A stretch of DNA of 38,768 nucleotides from assembly GCA_022616105.1 (NCBI GenBank), contig JAKEFL010000202.1, positions 1-38,768 of the forward strand, read 5' to 3'. Origin of the DNA: Anaerolineae bacterium. GTDB lineage: Bacteria; Chloroflexota; Anaerolineae; Anaerolineales; Villigracilaceae. The notes beneath the pieces were generated by a model. That model was not told where the DNA came from. It worked only from the letters and a program-made list of their open reading frames with translations, and ran no database searches. Below, piece by piece: positions 1-10,356 of this stretch; positions within the stretch are counted from its first letter, which is position 1, and each line of letters begins with the position of its first letter. A program made the translations under genes and the position numbers.

Positions 1-1469
1 GCGGCTTTTTCCTGACGGTCATAGGTCTCAATTTGCTCAGCAGCGATCTGACGCGAACGCAACTGCGTGAGGATGGTTTCAATTTGAACATCATCAGCAG
101 GTGAGGAAGGCGTGCCGATCAGCACTTCCTCCAGTTCAAGGTTGTAATGCTTGAATTTCTCTTGCATCTCCTGGCTGGCGATCTTCTGGATATCACTGCG
201 TTCCTGTAACAATTGAATCAACGTGCGCGTTTGACCGATGTTCTTGAAGTATGCCGCCACCATTGGGTCGAGGGTCTGCTCGACGAGACGTTTGATGTCG
301 CCGAAGCGTTGGATCACCAATGGGGCTTTCTGGTAGTCAATGTGAACGACTACAGAAAGCGGCAGGGACGGTTCGAAGGCATCCTTCGTGATGAGTGAGA
401 CTTCGCTGAGATTCTCATCGAACTTGTGCGCGCCCGTCTGGTTGCTGATCCACTTGAGGATGAAGTTGGTGGTGGGCACTGCAACGACTTTGCCCGCATA
501 CGTATTGAAGGCATATTTGCCGGGCAGGAGCGCCTCTTCCCATACACCGCGTTGGCCGCGTGCCACCAGTTCGCCGTGACGATATTCCTTGCCTGAAAGG
601 TCTTCGCCTGTAGCGCCCGTGTAGGAAACAACTACACCGACATTGCCCACTTCGATGATCGTCTTCTGGATCATCTCAACAGTGGCGAAAAGACGGTTAA
701 CATAATACGTGCCTTCCACCAGCACCTGTAGCTGACGTCCGCGGAAACCGCCTGCCTTGAGGAATTTATCCGGGTCCTGGAATTTGTTGTGATAAGTCTC
801 ATCGTTCTTCGGGTCATCACCGACCACAGGGGCGATGATCTCACCCTGCCCCAGCGACGGTCCATCATGGACAGTGGCAATCCCGATCTTGTCATCCGTA
901 TCCTTGATGATAACCGGCACAAAACCGTGACGTTCAGCAATCACGTGCGCCATGCTTTGAATGACCTGCATCTCTTCACGACTCAGGGGCAGAGAGTACA
1001 CGCGTTCATCTGTCAGCACGATAAATTGCATCAGATTGATGGCATATGTTCCTTCACGCAGAACGCGGCGTTGTGGTCCGCGTTGACCGCCGCTCTTGAG
1101 AAAACCCTCCACATCCTGAAAATCAAAGGCAATGTCGTTCTCGGCAAGCGCCTGGGTTGGGTCAAGCAGTTTGCCATCACGCGCGAATATGTAGCCGATC
1201 TTGCCCTGCGGAATGGTCACCAGCGGAGCCATCCTGACCACATATTGAATCGGCGGCAGATAATGCAAACCGCCGCGCAAAACCTTGGGCTGAAAACCCG
1301 CTTCGCCATTCAGGGCAATGAAGCCGCTCTTGATCGAACCTTTGGGGCTAAAGCGTCTCTCGACGATGCCGATGCGAGTATTGGGGATGAAGCGAATACC
1401 TGAGAGCAGAATCAATATCAGGATGCCTGCCAATATCAAACCCGCCAGTATAAGAATACCACCAGACAT
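1..1469 (-). CDS. SPFH/band-7 (flotillin-like) domain protein, C-terminus truncated by window edge
   Basis: Open minus-strand frame from ATG at 1469 (AAAGGAGGTC RBS just upstream) to the window edge; translation MSGGILILAGLILAGILILILLSGIRFIPNTRIGIVEKRF...FLKAGGFRGRQLQVLVEGTYYVNRLFATVE...RSRQIAAEQIETYDRQEKAA. Absent from the supplied ORF track because it has no stop in the window. Confidence 0.85.
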   Translation of the reverse strand, partial: MSGGILILAGLILAGILILILLSGIRFIPNTRIGIVERRFSPKGSIKSGFIALNGEAGFQPKVLRGGLHYLPPIQYVVRMAPLVTIPQGKIGYIFARDGKLLDPTQALAENDIAFDFQDVEGFLKSGGQRGPQRRVLREGTYAINLMQFIVLTDERVYSLPLSREEMQVIQSMAHVIAERHGFVPVIIKDTDDKIGIATVHDGPSLGQGEIIAPVVGDDPKNDETYHNKFQDPDKFLKAGGFRGRQLQVLVEGTYYVNRLFATVEMIQKTIIEVGNVGVVVSYTGATGEDLSGKEYRHGELVARGQRGVWEEALLPGKYAFNTYAGKVVAVPTTNFILKWISNQTGAHKFDENLSEVSLITKDAFEPSLPLSVVVHIDYQKAPLVIQRFGDIKRLVEQTLDPMVAAYFKNIGQTRTLIQLLQERSDIQKIASQEMQEKFKHYNLELEEVLIGTPSSPADDVQIETILTQLRSRQIAAEQIETYDRQEKA

Positions 1470-1814
1470 TTTGACCTCCTTTGGTCAGTTGCAATGTGCT
1501 ACATTCATCTACGAGGATCGCCGGATAAGGGTTGCGGGAAGCTGGATGAATGATTCAAACAGGAAAGACTTTCAAGCCTTTCAATATCTATTAATCACGC
1601 CGCATTATATATCAAAAGACCTATTGCCATACCCGAAGCAACAGATTAGGATTTCATTTTCGGTATCTCACAAAAGAGCGTAGCAGGCGTGCCAAAGGCG
1701 TCTAACGCCTGATTTGCGCTACACCTGCCCTGGTACGGCTTAAGCCGCACGGTGCCAGGGGAGAGCGCAATTTACGCGTGGTTTCGTGATCTACTGATTT
1801 TACGAGGAGGAGTA

Positions 1815-2579
1815 ATGAAAAACCGAATTTGGATTGCTATTGCTATATTTTCTTTAGGGATGTCATCCTGCAATTTGCCTGGGAATCAGCCAACAGAAAC
1901 GCCTCTCCCTTCGCTAACACCGACGCTTGTTATCCCTATAACGAGCGCATCCACACCCACGCTTGTTCCCATTGAAACTCTCCTGGCACTTGATACTCCC
2001 ACTATTATACCTACCTCTACACCCAGTCAATTGCTCGCATCACCAAAAGACCAGCCGGTAAATTGTCGCTTTGGTCCTGGCACTCAATATGCCATAGCTG
2101 GCGCCTTGAACCCGGGCAGGAGGGCGGAAATGATCGGCAAAAACGAGGACTCATCATGGTGGTATGTGAAGAATCCGAGTGACCCTTCCACGCTCTGCTG
2201 GCTGGCTGCCAGCGTGACAGATACCCAGGGAAATGTGGAGGCGCTCCCAGTGGTGGAACCGCCTGAGATAGTGGTAACCAGCGTCAATGTCAGTGTTGAT
2301 CCACCGGGGATGAACGTTGCATGTGACGCGTTTCCGCAAAGTGTCATTATCAGCGCGTTCATTACCACCAACGGTCCGTCCATCGTAGTTTGGCGTTGGG
2401 AGTCAAGCACGGGCAAAACGTCGCCCGAAAACAACCTCTTGTTTGAAGAGGGGGGAACCAAGATGGTTCAGGATTTCTACCAGGTGGATAGCGCCAATGA
2501 TTATTCAATACAAGTACGTACGATAGTTCCGAATGTTGTCATTGGCCAAGCCAACTTTAAGGTGATTTGTACGCCGTAA
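1815..2579 (+). CDS. Lipoprotein with bacterial SH3-like domain
   Basis: GAGGAGGAG RBS before ATG 1815; lipobox MSSCN; Pro/Thr-rich linker; VNCRFGPGTQYAIAGALNPGRRAEMIGKNEDSSWWYVKNP...CWLAAS is SH3_3-like. Confidence 0.75.
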   Translation: MKNRIWIAIAIFSLGMSSCNLPGNQPTETPLPSLTPTLVIPITSASTPTLVPIETLLALDTPTIIPTSTPSQLLASPKDQPVNCRFGPGTQYAIAGALNPGRRAEMIGKNEDSSWWYVKNPSDPSTLCWLAASVTDTQGNVEALPVVEPPEIVVTSVNVSVDPPGMNVACDAFPQSVIISAFITTNGPSIVVWRWESSTGKTSPENNLLFEEGGTKMVQDFYQVDSANDYSIQVRTIVPNVVIGQANFKVICTP

Positions 2580-2717
2580 ATTTGTGAAATTCCACAATAC
2601 TATCTTTTCCCATCGATTATCCTGGTATGAACGAAATGTTGAAAGGTTTCAAGCCTTCAAACTTTGTTAGTTTTTATCGAATGGACATGTTATATAATTC
2701 CAACTGTATTTGTTGCC

Positions 2718-5700
2718 ATGTTCAAGCAAATTATGTATTTCCTTGCTTCCCCAGTTTTCGCAGAAAATGAAGATAAGACGCGTAACGCATATCTTCTCAA
2801 TGTGATCACAATCAGTTCATTTTTGGCTGCGCTTTCATACGGACTGATTGTGCCTGCAGAACGTCTTATATACGCTGCGCTTGCCATGGCAGTGACTTTG
2901 ATCGTGTGGCTGGTGATGAAGGGTGGTTATATTCAGGTGGCTTCCATTTTGTTGGTGACTGGCATTTTCCTCGTTATTGCTATTGCTGTCATTACTGCAG
3001 GCGGGGTAAGAGCACCTGAATACGGTGCTTTTATTGTGCCAATTCTGTTTTCAGGCTTGTTGTTGGGTTGGAGATTTACATTTGCCCTGGCGATAGCCAG
3101 CGTTCTTTTTGGGGCGGCATTGCTTCAAGCCGCCTCGCTCGCCCTGCTTCCCGAACCTGCCCCGTATGAGCCTGTGGCAACATGGATCATTAACAGCATC
3201 TATTTTATCCTCTCCGGCATATTTCTGACCCTTGCGCTTCGATTGATCAACCAGGCATTGCGCCAGGCTCGCCGTGAACTCGCCGAACGACAACAGGCTG
3301 AAGATGATCTCATCCAATTCAGAAAAGTGATGGATGAAACCAATGACGCCATTTTCATGATTGATCCGCAAACCAGTCATTATATCGGATTCAACCGGAG
3401 CGCTTATAACCTCCTTGGTTACAGCCGCGATGAGCTGAGTCGCTTAGACGTAATACATATTGCCCAGCATATTCCAAGCATGGAAGTGTGGCGTGAGCGG
3501 GTGGAACTCGTGCGTAAGAAAGGCGGGTTGATTTTCGAATCCTACTATCGGCGAAAAGATGGGACGATATTTCCAGTTGAAGTCAGCGCGCGCATGTTGG
3601 AGTATGGGGGAAAGACCATTATGGTGGCAGTCGCGCGCGATATCACAGAACGCAAGCTGGCTGAAGAGAAACTGAGTCAATCAGAGAACAAATACCGGAT
3701 GCTTACCGAGCAAATTCCGGCTGTGGTGTATACAGATGAATATGGTTCGGGCGAGACGCTGTATATCAGTCCTTATGTGAAAACCATGCTGGGGTATTCA
3801 CCGGAAGAATGGATTGCAAATCCTTCATTATGTTACGATATTATCCACTCTGAGGATCGTGAGCGGGTGTTGAATGAGACCGAAAATGCTCAAGGGAATG
3901 AGCGATTTATCCTGGATTATCGTTATATTGCCAGAGATGGACATGTAGTCTGGGTGCGAGATGAGGCGTTTCTTCTGAAAGACCAATCCGGGGAACCAAA
4001 ATACTGGCAGGGCATCTTGCTGGATATTACTGCGCAGAAAATGGCGGAAGAGGCGCTGCGCGAAAGCGAGGGACGTTTTCGCAAAATATTTCATTCCAGC
4101 CCGCTTGCCATTTGCATCACTACTCTGGAGGATGGCCGTCTGCTTGACGGAAATTATGCCTATTGGCAGATGTCGGGGTATGATCCAATGACTGACATAG
4201 GGCGGGACTACATCGAGCTCAAAATGTGGGATGACCCGTTGGATCGCGTTCAATTTGTAGAAAAAATAAAACAGAAGCGCTCCATCAATAATCCCAATTA
4301 TGAATTCCTGGATACCAAGGGAAATCAAAAATCCGCTATCGCTTTTTATGAGATTATCCAGCTCGGCGAAGAAGAATGTGTCCTCTCCATGTTTTACGAT
4401 ATGAGCGCTCAGAAAGCAACTATGCAGGCGCTGAGTGAAAGCGAGGAACGCTTCCGCAAAATATTTCATTCCAGCCCGGTTGCCATTTGCATTACGACGC
4501 TCGATGAAGGGCGTCTTCTCGATGCAAATTACGCTTACTGGGATATAACTGGTTATGACCCGAATAATTCCATTGGGCGCAATGCAGAAGAACTGAAAAT
4601 GTGGGATATTCCTCAGGAACGCGTCGAGTTTGTCAATAATTTACGGCAGAAAGGCTCCCTCTTCAACCCCGACGATCATTTCTATCATACTGATGGAAGT
4701 TTAAAACAAGTAATGACCTTCTATGAATTGATTCGCATTGGTAATGACGATTGTATCCTCGCCATGTTTCACGATATGAGCGCGCAGAAAGCGACAGTGC
4801 AGGCTCTGCAACAAAGTGAGACGCGCATCCGGGCCCTGCTCGAAGCCATGCCCGATGTGATCTTTGAATTTTCAAGTGATGGTGTCTTTCTGGATTCTAT
4901 TCATGCGCAGGATGTAAATACGTTGCTGCCTTCGGAGGCGTTTCTAGGTAAAAACATACGGGATGTTATGCCCTCTGAAATATCCTCACAAACGATGTTT
5001 GCCATTAAGCGCGCCATTGAAACAGGACAATTACATGCTTTTGAATATCTGCTGCCAGTGAGAGGTGAGCCGCGCAGTTACGAGGCGCGCGTCATGGCAA
5101 TATCAGGCAGTAAAGCCATTGCCATTGTCCGTGAGATCACCACGCGCAAACAAATTGAAGAGGAACGGGAAAAATTTATCAACGAATTGGAGCTCAAGAA
5201 CGAAGAGTCTGAAACCTTGCGCGAAAGCCTTGCCAGCATTGTTGGCACATTGGAATTTGCCGAGATCATTGATCGAATCCTTGCCCAGATCAAGAGAGTT
5301 GTGCCATATGATACAGCCTCAGTGTGGAGGGTGGATGGTAATCAACAGATCGTTATCGCGGGGGTGGATCTACCGCCTGAGATACATATTCCAGGAACGA
5401 TACTTACCGTTAATGAAACTAACTCGGCATATCCTTTGATTATGGGCTCCCTTCCTTATATATTGAATAACAATGTACAGGAGGAACTGGCGGATTTTAA
5501 GAACCCGCGAGATAACTACGTCAATTCCTGGCTGGCTGTACCGCTAAAGACCAAAGGAAAGATTATCGGGATGATTAATCTCGATGGTAAAAAGAAGAAT
5601 CAATTTACTGAACATCATGCTGAGCTGGCTGTGACATTCGCAAACCAGGTAGCAATTGCACTGGAGAATGCAAGCCTCTTTTATGAACTGCACATCGAAC

Positions 5701-7538
5701 TGGAAGCAAGGAAAGACCTCATCGCTGAATTGGAAGCGAAAAACGCCGAAGCAGAAACCCTGCGCGAAAGTACAGCGATCGTCGCTGCGACGCTTGAGAA
5801 AACCGAAGCGATTGACCGCATTCTCGAGCAACTCGAACGCGTTGTTCCATACAACAGCGCATCTGTTCAATTATTACATGGAAACTCACTTGAAATCGTT
5901 GGAGGTCGTGGCCTCCCGGATGTAAGCCATATGGGCCTGAGATTTGCGGTTGACGATAATGAACCTTCTTATCCTGTCCTTCAGGGGGATAAGCCTTTCG
6001 TATTATACGATGATGTTCAACTCTATCTGCCTAAATTCCACGAACCCACCCATGATCAAATTCATGCCTGGCTGGCAGTTCCTTTGAAAGTGAAAGGAAA
6101 CATACTTGGTATCATCGCCTTGGACGGATATAGTGCCGGTCAATTCTCTGAAAGACACGCTCAATTAGCAGCAACTTATGCCAACCAGGTTGCCATCGCG
6201 CTGGAGAACGCGCGTCTGTTCTCTAACCTTCAATCGGAGCTGGAGGAACGCAAACAAGTTGAGATCAACCTGCGCCAGCGCGAATCCATACTGGAAATGG
6301 TCGCGGATGCGGCGAACCAGTTCCTAAAGACCTCAGACTGGCGGACAGAAATTGACGCCATTCTTGAGAATCTTGGGAAAACCATTAATGCCAGCCATGC
6401 CTATTTATTTGAGAATCATCGGGTTGAAGATGGAGCGATGGTTACATCCATGAGCTTTGAGTGGACTGCTACCGGTTATCCCAGTGACCTGAATAATCCT
6501 TTATACAATAACACGCGCTTGAAAGAAAACGATCTTGAAACCTGGTATGCCAATATGATAAAAGGACTCCCTTATATCGGCGATAAAAAACATCTTGATC
6601 AATCCGACTTTGATTACCTTCTCGAACGCGACATGCAGGCCTTGCTTGACGTGCCGATATATGTTGATGGTGAATGGTGGGGGACCATTGGCTTTGATGA
6701 TATGGTCAACGCTCGGGAATGGACCAATGCTGAAATTGATGCTCTGATTATCGCGGCTAATGTACTCGGCGCAGCCATCCAGCGCCAAAAAGCGGATGTC
6801 CTGTTGCAGGAGGAACTGGGTCATAGAAAGCAATTGATCGCTGAATTGGAATCCAAGAATGCCGAACTCGAGCGTTTCACATATACTGTCTCCCACGATC
6901 TTAAGTCACCCTTGTTTACAATACGCGGCTTCCTTGGCTATTTGGAGAAGGATGCACTCTCCGGCAACCAGGAACGGTTGAAGTCTGACATTCAACGTAT
7001 TACCGACGCGACAGAAAAGATGCAGAGACTTTTGAATGAATTGCTCGAACTTTCGCGTATCGGACGGCTGATGAACGAATCGCAGCCAGTTTCATTTGGC
7101 GATCTGGCGCGCGAAGTCCTGGAACTTGTACAGGGACATATTATGGAACGCGGGATCACAGTGCACATTCAAAGTGGCCTGCCAATGGTGTTTGGTGACA
7201 GGCAAAGGCTGGCAGAGATTTTGCAGAATCTAATAGTTAATGCAGCAAAGTTTATGGGAAATCAAAAGGAACCGCGCATCGAGATCGGTCAACGGGGCGA
7301 GGAAGATGGTAAGCCTATATTCTATGTTAAGGATAATGGCATTGGGATTCAACCGGAACATCACGAACGTATTTTTGGGCTCTTCAACAAATTGGATGTA
7401 AAGAGCGATGGGACCGGGATTGGGCTCTCCATTGTGAAGAGAATCATCGAAGTGCACGGAGGCAGAATCTGGGTCGAGAGTGAAGTGGGGAAGGGCGCCG
7501 CGTTTTTCTTCACCCTGCCCAAAGCGCCCGTGGTTTAA
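2718..7538 (+). CDS. Membrane-bound multi-PAS, multi-GAF sensor histidine kinase
   Basis: ORF 2664-7538; ATG at 2718 preferred over TTG 2664. N-terminal TM segments, about 5 PAS-like units, 3 GAF-like units, HisKA (FTYTVSHDLKSPLFTIRGFLGYLEKD), HATPase_c (VKDNGIGIQPEHHERIFGLFNKL...GTGIGLSIVKRIIEVHGG). Confidence 0.92.
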   Translation: MFKQIMYFLASPVFAENEDKTRNAYLLNVITISSFLAALSYGLIVPAERLIYAALAMAVTLIVWLVMKGGYIQVASILLVTGIFLVIAIAVITAGGVRAPEYGAFIVPILFSGLLLGWRFTFALAIASVLFGAALLQAASLALLPEPAPYEPVATWIINSIYFILSGIFLTLALRLINQALRQARRELAERQQAEDDLIQFRKVMDETNDAIFMIDPQTSHYIGFNRSAYNLLGYSRDELSRLDVIHIAQHIPSMEVWRERVELVRKKGGLIFESYYRRKDGTIFPVEVSARMLEYGGKTIMVAVARDITERKLAEEKLSQSENKYRMLTEQIPAVVYTDEYGSGETLYISPYVKTMLGYSPEEWIANPSLCYDIIHSEDRERVLNETENAQGNERFILDYRYIARDGHVVWVRDEAFLLKDQSGEPKYWQGILLDITAQKMAEEALRESEGRFRKIFHSSPLAICITTLEDGRLLDGNYAYWQMSGYDPMTDIGRDYIELKMWDDPLDRVQFVEKIKQKRSINNPNYEFLDTKGNQKSAIAFYEIIQLGEEECVLSMFYDMSAQKATMQALSESEERFRKIFHSSPVAICITTLDEGRLLDANYAYWDITGYDPNNSIGRNAEELKMWDIPQERVEFVNNLRQKGSLFNPDDHFYHTDGSLKQVMTFYELIRIGNDDCILAMFHDMSAQKATVQALQQSETRIRALLEAMPDVIFEFSSDGVFLDSIHAQDVNTLLPSEAFLGKNIRDVMPSEISSQTMFAIKRAIETGQLHAFEYLLPVRGEPRSYEARVMAISGSKAIAIVREITTRKQIEEEREKFINELELKNEESETLRESLASIVGTLEFAEIIDRILAQIKRVVPYDTASVWRVDGNQQIVIAGVDLPPEIHIPGTILTVNETNSAYPLIMGSLPYILNNNVQEELADFKNPRDNYVNSWLAVPLKTKGKIIGMINLDGKKKNQFTEHHAELAVTFANQVAIALENASLFYELHIELEARKDLIAELEAKNAEAETLRESTAIVAATLEKTEAIDRILEQLERVVPYNSASVQLLHGNSLEIVGGRGLPDVSHMGLRFAVDDNEPSYPVLQGDKPFVLYDDVQLYLPKFHEPTHDQIHAWLAVPLKVKGNILGIIALDGYSAGQFSERHAQLAATYANQVAIALENARLFSNLQSELEERKQVEINLRQRESILEMVADAANQFLKTSDWRTEIDAILENLGKTINASHAYLFENHRVEDGAMVTSMSFEWTATGYPSDLNNPLYNNTRLKENDLETWYANMIKGLPYIGDKKHLDQSDFDYLLERDMQALLDVPIYVDGEWWGTIGFDDMVNAREWTNAEIDALIIAANVLGAAIQRQKADVLLQEELGHRKQLIAELESKNAELERFTYTVSHDLKSPLFTIRGFLGYLEKDALSGNQERLKSDIQRITDATEKMQRLLNELLELSRIGRLMNESQPVSFGDLAREVLELVQGHIMERGITVHIQSGLPMVFGDRQRLAEILQNLIVNAAKFMGNQKEPRIEIGQRGEEDGKPIFYVKDNGIGIQPEHHERIFGLFNKLDVKSDGTGIGLSIVKRIIEVHGGRIWVESEVGKGAAFFFTLPKAPVV

Positions 7539-7634
7539 TCTACAACATAAAATCACCCACCGTTCCGCAGGGTCCCTGGCGCAGGCATATTTTGCGGGAC
7601 GTTATAACATCACAATGGAGTGATGGAGGACGTT

Positions 7635-10313
7635 ATGATCCTGACTCCTACCAGCCAGCCTAAAATAATATTGAAAGCGGCTCTCGTCAGCCTAATCATC
7701 GTAGCCATTCCAATTGGATTAACCGCGGCGGATTTTCTGGGACGCGCCGCGCTCTGGGAAAACGTACATTGGACGCTTGCCACATGGGGAATGACGTTTC
7801 TCGGTTATCTCGGCTGGCGCGCGGCAAGCGGGGAGATACGCCGCGTACGCGGCATGATGACGCTGGGCTTGCTCAGTTACGCGGTTGGGCAAATCCTCTG
7901 GGACGTTCAATGGGCGATTGGCTATACCGCCTTCCCTGCTCCGTCTGATATTTTTTATCTGGGCATCGCGCCCTTCCTTACTGTGGGACTCATCTCAACA
8001 TTTCGAAACCGCATCTCACGCGCAGACGAACTGGTGTTGAATCTTGATAGCACGATCATCTTCATTGGGCTTGCCACAGCAATCTTTGCATTATATGGTC
8101 CACGCGCATCTTCTCTCTCGGTTCCCGCGACGGTTGTGCTGGTTGCATATCCTGTAGTTTTCCTTGCTGCGGGGGCGGCGGGCTTGGTCGGCGCACTGGC
8201 GGCGCGCGCCCAATTCCGGACTCTCAACGCGCCATATATCCTCCTGCTGGGACTCGGCGTTTCGGGCGCGTGCTGGGTGATCTGGAATTCACTTGCGCTC
8301 GATCGGATCATCCCACCGGGAACCCTGGTCGCGTATGGTTTCTCCTTCGCCCATCTGGTTGTGGGCCTGGGCGTTGGAGTATGGGACAGCGTTCCCTCCA
8401 CAAGTCCGCGCTTCGATCGTTGGGCAAAACTTTCCCTATGGATCCTGCCCGTCATCATCATTCCGATGACGGTGATATTCATGGAATCACCCGCTGTAGA
8501 ATCTTCACCTCTCAGGATCCCGATCATAATTGGCGGGGCGATTGTTATCCTGCTGGCCGTGATTCGCCAGAGCCTTCTGCTTTGGGAACGCGATGGTTTG
8601 TTAACGCGCGAACGCCATCTGCTTCAACGCGCGGAAGGTGAACTCGCAGAACGCAAGCGGGCGGAGGATGCGCGCAAAAAATCCGAAGATCTTTTCTCAA
8701 AGGCATTTCATGGCAGTCCGGCGCCCATGACGATCGCGCGCCAGGCGGATCGCACTTACATTGAAGCGAACGAAGCCTTCCTGCGCATGGTTGAATGCAG
8801 TCTGGACGAAGTGCTTGGGCGCACGAGCCTTGAATTGAACCTGATTGACGCCGAGGCGCGCGCTGAAATCATCCGTCATTTGCAGGAGAAGGGCGAAGTG
8901 CGTAATGTGGAAGTGCAGGCGAGATCAAAATCAGGCCGGCGCCTTGATGTGTTGACCTCCATCGAGAACGCGGAACTTGCCGGGCAAGCCTGCACCATCA
9001 CCACCATGCTGGACATCACCGAACGCAAACAGGCGGAAGAAAAAATTCAGCGGCAGAACCAGCGGTTGAAAGTCCTGCGCGAAATTGATACGGCGATCCT
9101 CTCGGCTGATTCAGTTGAAAACATTGTCCGCGCCGCATTGGACCATATCCGTGACTTGACTGACTGCCGCCGCGCTTCCCTGACATTATTTGATTGGGAA
9201 AACAACGAAGCGTTAATGTTTGATGTGAGGACAATCAATGACACCTTAATCCCAAAGGGAACCCGGATGCCGCTCGCGCTCTTTCCGGATATGCTCCAAA
9301 CCCTTCTAAAGAATCAACCGGCGTTGATCAACGACCTAAATGCGTTGCCTTCCCCGCCGCCCCAAATTCAACCCGGCATCAAGGAGGGCTTGCGTTCCCT
9401 GTGCGTCCTGCCGCTTTTCTCACAAAGTAACCTGATCGGCGCGTTCAGCATGTCCTCTGAAATCCCCGGCTTCTTCGACGAGGAGAAGATCAATCTCGGA
9501 CGCGAAGTCGCCAACCAGGTAGCAATTGCGATCACCCAAAGCCGCATGGTCGAGGCATTACAACACCTCAACACCGACCTGGAACAGCGCGCCCGCGAAC
9601 GCGAAAGTCTCATCACAGAACTGACAGCCAAGAACGCCGAACTGGAGCGTTTCACCTACACCGTTTCGCACGACCTGAAATCTCCCCTGGTGACCATGAA
9701 GGGCTTTCTGGGTTATCTCGAACAGGATGCTGTAACGGGCAATGTGGAACGCCTGAAGAGTGACACAAAGCGCATCGCCAACGCGGTAGATAAAATGAGC
9801 CAACTTCTGGATGATCTCCTGGAACTCTCGCGCATCGGCCGCTTTGTCAACCCGCCTGAAATAATTTCCTTGGAAGAACTGGCGTATCAGGCGCTTGAAT
9901 TGACGCAGGGACGGATTCAGGAGCGCGGCGTCGCGGTCGAACTGCAACCGAACCTGCCCGCCGTATACGGCGACCGCCAGCGCCTGACCGAGGTCCTGCA
10001 AAACCTGCTGGATAACGCCGCCAAATATATGGGCGATCAACCCGAGCCGCGCATTGAGATTGGGCATTCTGGCGAGGAGAATGGTAATCTTCTCTTTTAC
10101 ATTAAAGATAACGGCATTGGCATCGCGCTCGAATATCATGAACGCGTCTTTGGCTTGTTCAATAAATTGGATGCTCGCAGCGAAGGCACGGGCATTGGTC
10201 TCGCGTTAGTGAGGAGGATTATCGAATTTCATGGAGGCAGGATTTGGGTCGAGAGCGAACCGGGAAAAGGGTCCACATTCTTTTTCACGCTTCCCACAAA
10301 GCCCGAAGCCTGA
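7635..10313 (+). CDS. Membrane sensor histidine kinase (multi-TM N-terminus, PAS, GAF, HisKA, HATPase_c)
   Basis: ORF 7620-10313, start chosen at ATG 7635 with GGAGG upstream; FTYTVSHDLKSPLVTMKGFLGYLEQD and IKDNGIGIALEYHERVFGLFNKLDARSEGTGIGLALVRRIIEFHGG. Confidence 0.92.
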   Translation: MILTPTSQPKIILKAALVSLIIVAIPIGLTAADFLGRAALWENVHWTLATWGMTFLGYLGWRAASGEIRRVRGMMTLGLLSYAVGQILWDVQWAIGYTAFPAPSDIFYLGIAPFLTVGLISTFRNRISRADELVLNLDSTIIFIGLATAIFALYGPRASSLSVPATVVLVAYPVVFLAAGAAGLVGALAARAQFRTLNAPYILLLGLGVSGACWVIWNSLALDRIIPPGTLVAYGFSFAHLVVGLGVGVWDSVPSTSPRFDRWAKLSLWILPVIIIPMTVIFMESPAVESSPLRIPIIIGGAIVILLAVIRQSLLLWERDGLLTRERHLLQRAEGELAERKRAEDARKKSEDLFSKAFHGSPAPMTIARQADRTYIEANEAFLRMVECSLDEVLGRTSLELNLIDAEARAEIIRHLQEKGEVRNVEVQARSKSGRRLDVLTSIENAELAGQACTITTMLDITERKQAEEKIQRQNQRLKVLREIDTAILSADSVENIVRAALDHIRDLTDCRRASLTLFDWENNEALMFDVRTINDTLIPKGTRMPLALFPDMLQTLLKNQPALINDLNALPSPPPQIQPGIKEGLRSLCVLPLFSQSNLIGAFSMSSEIPGFFDEEKINLGREVANQVAIAITQSRMVEALQHLNTDLEQRARERESLITELTAKNAELERFTYTVSHDLKSPLVTMKGFLGYLEQDAVTGNVERLKSDTKRIANAVDKMSQLLDDLLELSRIGRFVNPPEIISLEELAYQALELTQGRIQERGVAVELQPNLPAVYGDRQRLTEVLQNLLDNAAKYMGDQPEPRIEIGHSGEENGNLLFYIKDNGIGIALEYHERVFGLFNKLDARSEGTGIGLALVRRIIEFHGGRIWVESEPGKGSTFFFTLPTKPEA

Positions 10314-10356
10314 TTCCGTTATATAATCAGCTATCTCAACCGAGGAGCAATTGCAC

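Noticed and set aside
213-1683. ORFs 213-398, 388-579, 789-1403, 1318-1683 (+) and 350-631, 671-940 (-)
   Set aside because: They overlap or run antisense to the long SPFH frame on the minus strand, have no recognisable domains, and arise because the true gene is open at the window edge and missing from the ORF track.
7552-7612. Hairpin CGTTCCGCA...TGCGGGACG between the kinase genes
   Set aside because: Could be structured RNA, but the long loop and absence of a known motif make it insufficient to report as a feature.
3051-10139. Numerous 60-213 aa ORFs antisense to or out of frame with the two histidine kinase genes
   Set aside because: Shadow ORFs within long, domain-rich coding sequences; no RBS or family signature.
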